From the NCBI GenBank assembly GCA_024699395.1, contig JAILPU010000026.1:1-7184 (forward strand): a DNA stretch of 7,184 nucleotides, written 5' to 3'. Position numbers and translations under genes: made by a program. Origin of the DNA: Lachnospiraceae bacterium (GTDB lineage Bacteria; Bacillota; Clostridia; Lachnospirales; Lachnospiraceae). Positions 6,003 through 7,184 of the stretch are shown in pieces. Below the pieces are notes generated by a model. The model made no database searches and had not been told where the DNA came from. It saw nothing but the letters and a program-made list of their open reading frames with translations. Position 1 is the first letter of the stretch. Every line of letters starts with the position of its first letter.

Positions 6003-6362
6003 ATGTTTGTATATTATTTGAATGTTCCATTGAATGAAACTGGAGTACAAGAACTGGAATCATATGACGATGAATTGGCTAATGTAAAAACATTTGAACT
6101 ATCTGACATGGAGTATGAGAGCCTCAGAAAAAAAGATGGTTTGTTTGAAAGGTTCGATTCGGAACTTGGTACCATTATTGATGTATGTGAAGAAGAGGTT
6201 ATAAAGACGGAACAAATTCCTCATGCTATCGATATACTTGAGAATCATTTAGAAAGTGTTAAAGACAAAACGGAACGCGAATCCTGCATAAAGATTATGG
6301 AAGCTTTAAAAATGGCGCGGGATGCGGATACTTTTCTGGAAATAGACATTTATCTGGAGTAA
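6003..6362 (+). CDS. Acidic small protein, putative immunity protein (119 aa)
   Basis: No named family recognised. Seen: 119 residues, very acidic (about 31 D/E against 12 K/R), soluble, no signal peptide. A central ELGTIIDVCEEEVIKTEQI (54-72) is followed by helices with AIDILENHLESV (75-86) and IKIMEALKMARDADTFLEI (96-114), a layout common in small immunity-type proteins of Firmicutes as I remember them. It starts nine bases after the basic 5574 protein, using GAGG (5992-5995) that overlaps that gene's stop. Opposite charge and gene order make it the best candidate for an antidote to the 5574 product. That is inference from context, since nothing in the sequence proves binding. Confidence 0.55.
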   Translation: MFVYYLNVPLNETGVQELESYDDELANVKTFELSDMEYESLRKKDGLFERFDSELGTIIDVCEEEVIKTEQIPHAIDILENHLESVKDKTERESCIKIMEALKMARDADTFLEIDIYLE

Positions 6363-6368
6363 GAGAAT

Positions 6369-6767
6369 ATGAGTAAATATTGTTATCAAAAATTTCTTCT
6401 TAACTGTGAGTATGATGATGTAGATTTGAATCACATACAGACATATCAGGACAATCTTGAATTTGTCCCCGAATTGGGAGAAAATAATACTATTTTTGAT
6501 GTTGGCGGAGAAATTGTCAGAAAAGTAAAATTGTCGGACATAGATGTTTCTGTTGATACTATCGAAGATTGGGAGGCTTTTCTTGGTAAAATGACAGGGG
6601 TAGATGAGATTGTTATCATACAGGATATGTGTGACTCTGCCAATAAGGTGATAGTGGATTATAGAATTGCTACACTTAAGGCATACATATATCGGATGAA
6701 AAGCGTATTAAAAGATCTCGAAATATATTTTGCGCACGAAGTTAGTGAATATAAAATGCCTATTTAA
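6369..6767 (+). CDS. Second acidic small protein, putative immunity-like (132 aa)
   Basis: No named family recognised. 132 residues, acidic (about 25 D/E against 13 K/R), soluble. It shares features with the preceding protein: a 'nTIfDV..E.v.K' segment (40-54 here, TIIDVCEEEVIK there), a middle segment of short alternating elements, and a closing helix with LEIYF (117-121; LEIDIYL there). The two may be distant paralogs, though identity is low. Its ribosome site GGAG (6356-6359) lies in the last codons of the previous gene, with only six bases between the genes, so they are co-translated. The operon terminator follows. Tandem immunity-like genes after one toxin-like gene are typical of polymorphic toxin loci, where extra ones guard against other strains' toxins; this is inferred. 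Confidence 0.5.
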   Translation: MSKYCYQKFLLNCEYDDVDLNHIQTYQDNLEFVPELGENNTIFDVGGEIVRKVKLSDIDVSVDTIEDWEAFLGKMTGVDEIVIIQDMCDSANKVIVDYRIATLKAYIYRMKSVLKDLEIYFAHEVSEYKMPI

Positions 6768-6790
6768 AAATGGCAGATTCTAAAACAACA

Positions 6791-6814
6791 AAAAGAACCC
6801 TTCGGGGTTCTTTT
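6791..6814 (+). terminator. UUCG-tetraloop terminator
   Basis: AAAAGAACCC (6791-6800), loop TTCG, GGGTTCTTTT (6805-6814): a perfect 10-bp stem with the very stable C(UUCG)G loop and terminal T/A runs, so it can work on both strands. It lies 23 bases after the last gene of the 4921-6767 operon. Confidence 0.92.
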
Positions 6815-6932
6815 CAGTTACAGTTAATCTGATGATAAACATTAAGATGATTGGCGTACAATATGGTGGAAGGTGCGACAATATAAATTATTCTGCACAT
6901 TTGTTTTTTGCCATAAAGCAAATATAGGTTGC

Positions 6933-7031
6933 ATGATGACGAATGATTTGGCTGAACTGGAGTATCTTAATATTTTCTGAAGAATTGCTGAGGAAATTGA
7001 AACCGGGAGGGATTATGGGGTAAAATATTAG
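6933..7031 (+). pseudogene. Possible short gene remnant in the 6815-7085 spacer
   Basis: The 270-base spacer has no intact gene. One frame reads from ATG at 6933 (15 codons, including DLAELEYLNIF), meets TGA at 6978, then continues in the same frame for 16 more helical-looking codons (RIAEEIETGRDYGVKY) to TAG at 7029. It has no good ribosome site. It may be a decayed tail of an immunity-like gene, or chance. Confidence 0.15.
6997..7026 (+). promoter_or_regulatory. Candidate promoter for the secreted-protein gene
   Basis: TTGAAA (6997-7002), 18-base spacer, TAAAAT (7021-7026). Both boxes are 5/6 matches. It lies about 60 bases before the ATG at 7086, and no better candidate is seen in the spacer. 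Confidence 0.4.
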
Positions 7032-7085
7032 TGCAGGTTTTTGAAACAAATTGTATGAATTTTTATCAGGAAGAAAGGATGACTT

Positions 7086-7184
7086 ATGAGGAAAACAAAG
7101 GCTTTTATTGCCTGCGCCTTGGCGCTGGTAATGGCGGTTGGTATGTCAAACACTTCCTTTGTGTCTAATGCACAGACCGGTGTT
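7086..7184 (+). CDS. Secreted protein, N-terminal signal peptide only (truncated by window)
   Basis: The first 33 codons of a gene that runs off the window. It starts MRKTK, then a hydrophobic core AFIACALALVMAVGM (6-20), then a polar stretch with a likely signal-peptidase I site after SNA (about residue 29). No lipobox fits (C10 is too early, in the core). AAAGGA (7074-7079) lies six bases upstream. The mature protein is not visible, so its function cannot be told. It lies beyond a terminator and appears to have its own promoter, so it is separate from the acidic-protein operon. Confidence 0.75.
   Translation, partial: MRKTKAFIACALALVMAVGMSNTSFVSNAQTGV

Noticed and set aside
1..7184. CRISPR array, tRNA, rRNA, insertion sequence or transposase
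   Set aside because: No regularly spaced repeats, no cloverleaf-like or rRNA-like segments, and no transposase motifs were seen on either strand.

Overview
The window reads as a piece of chromosome from a motile, low-to-mid GC Gram-positive anaerobe, most likely a Lachnospiraceae-type Clostridium (Butyrivibrio/Roseburia/Pseudobutyrivibrio range). The grounds are strong AGGAGG ribosome sites, TTGACA-N17-TAtnAT promoters, a FliD-like flagellar protein of the divergent clostridial kind, and a NadE of the short ammonia-dependent type. This placement is inferred from sequence style; no database was searched.

Layout. (1) Positions 1-870, minus strand: the first 290 residues of a flagellar cap (FliD-like) protein. 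Its leader holds two consecutive perfect hairpins whose loops both show AGGA, which resembles CsrA target sites. (2) Positions 1134-3828, plus strand: a compact NAD-recycling operon made of a promoter with a GTAC palindrome in its spacer, a Nudix-winged-helix regulator (NrtR type), a single protein fusing nicotinamidase (PncA) to ammonia-dependent NAD synthetase (NadE), a GNAT acetyltransferase and a clear intrinsic terminator. (3) Positions 3829-4365: AT-rich sequence without an intact gene, with traces of eroded coding sequence, two consensus DnaA boxes 21 bp apart, and a good promoter. (4) Positions 4366-4752: a small unrecognised protein, followed by a 100-bp double-hairpin element. (5) Positions 4921-6814: a tight four-gene operon made of a DUF4417-like protein, a small protein with a basic C-terminus resembling polymorphic-toxin tips, two strongly acidic small proteins that look like immunity proteins, and a UUCG terminator. 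(6) Positions 6815-7184: a mostly empty spacer, then the start of a secreted protein with a signal peptide.

How the genes work together. In the NAD operon, NrtR would sense an NAD-related metabolite and control the fused enzyme. Nicotinamidase releases ammonia and NadE consumes ammonia, so the fusion suggests local recycling of the amide nitrogen; this is the most original idea in the window. The right half (about 3830-6820) is visibly richer in A and T than the NAD operon and looks like an accessory cassette, probably a toxin/immunity remnant or orphan module. Gene functions there are tentative.
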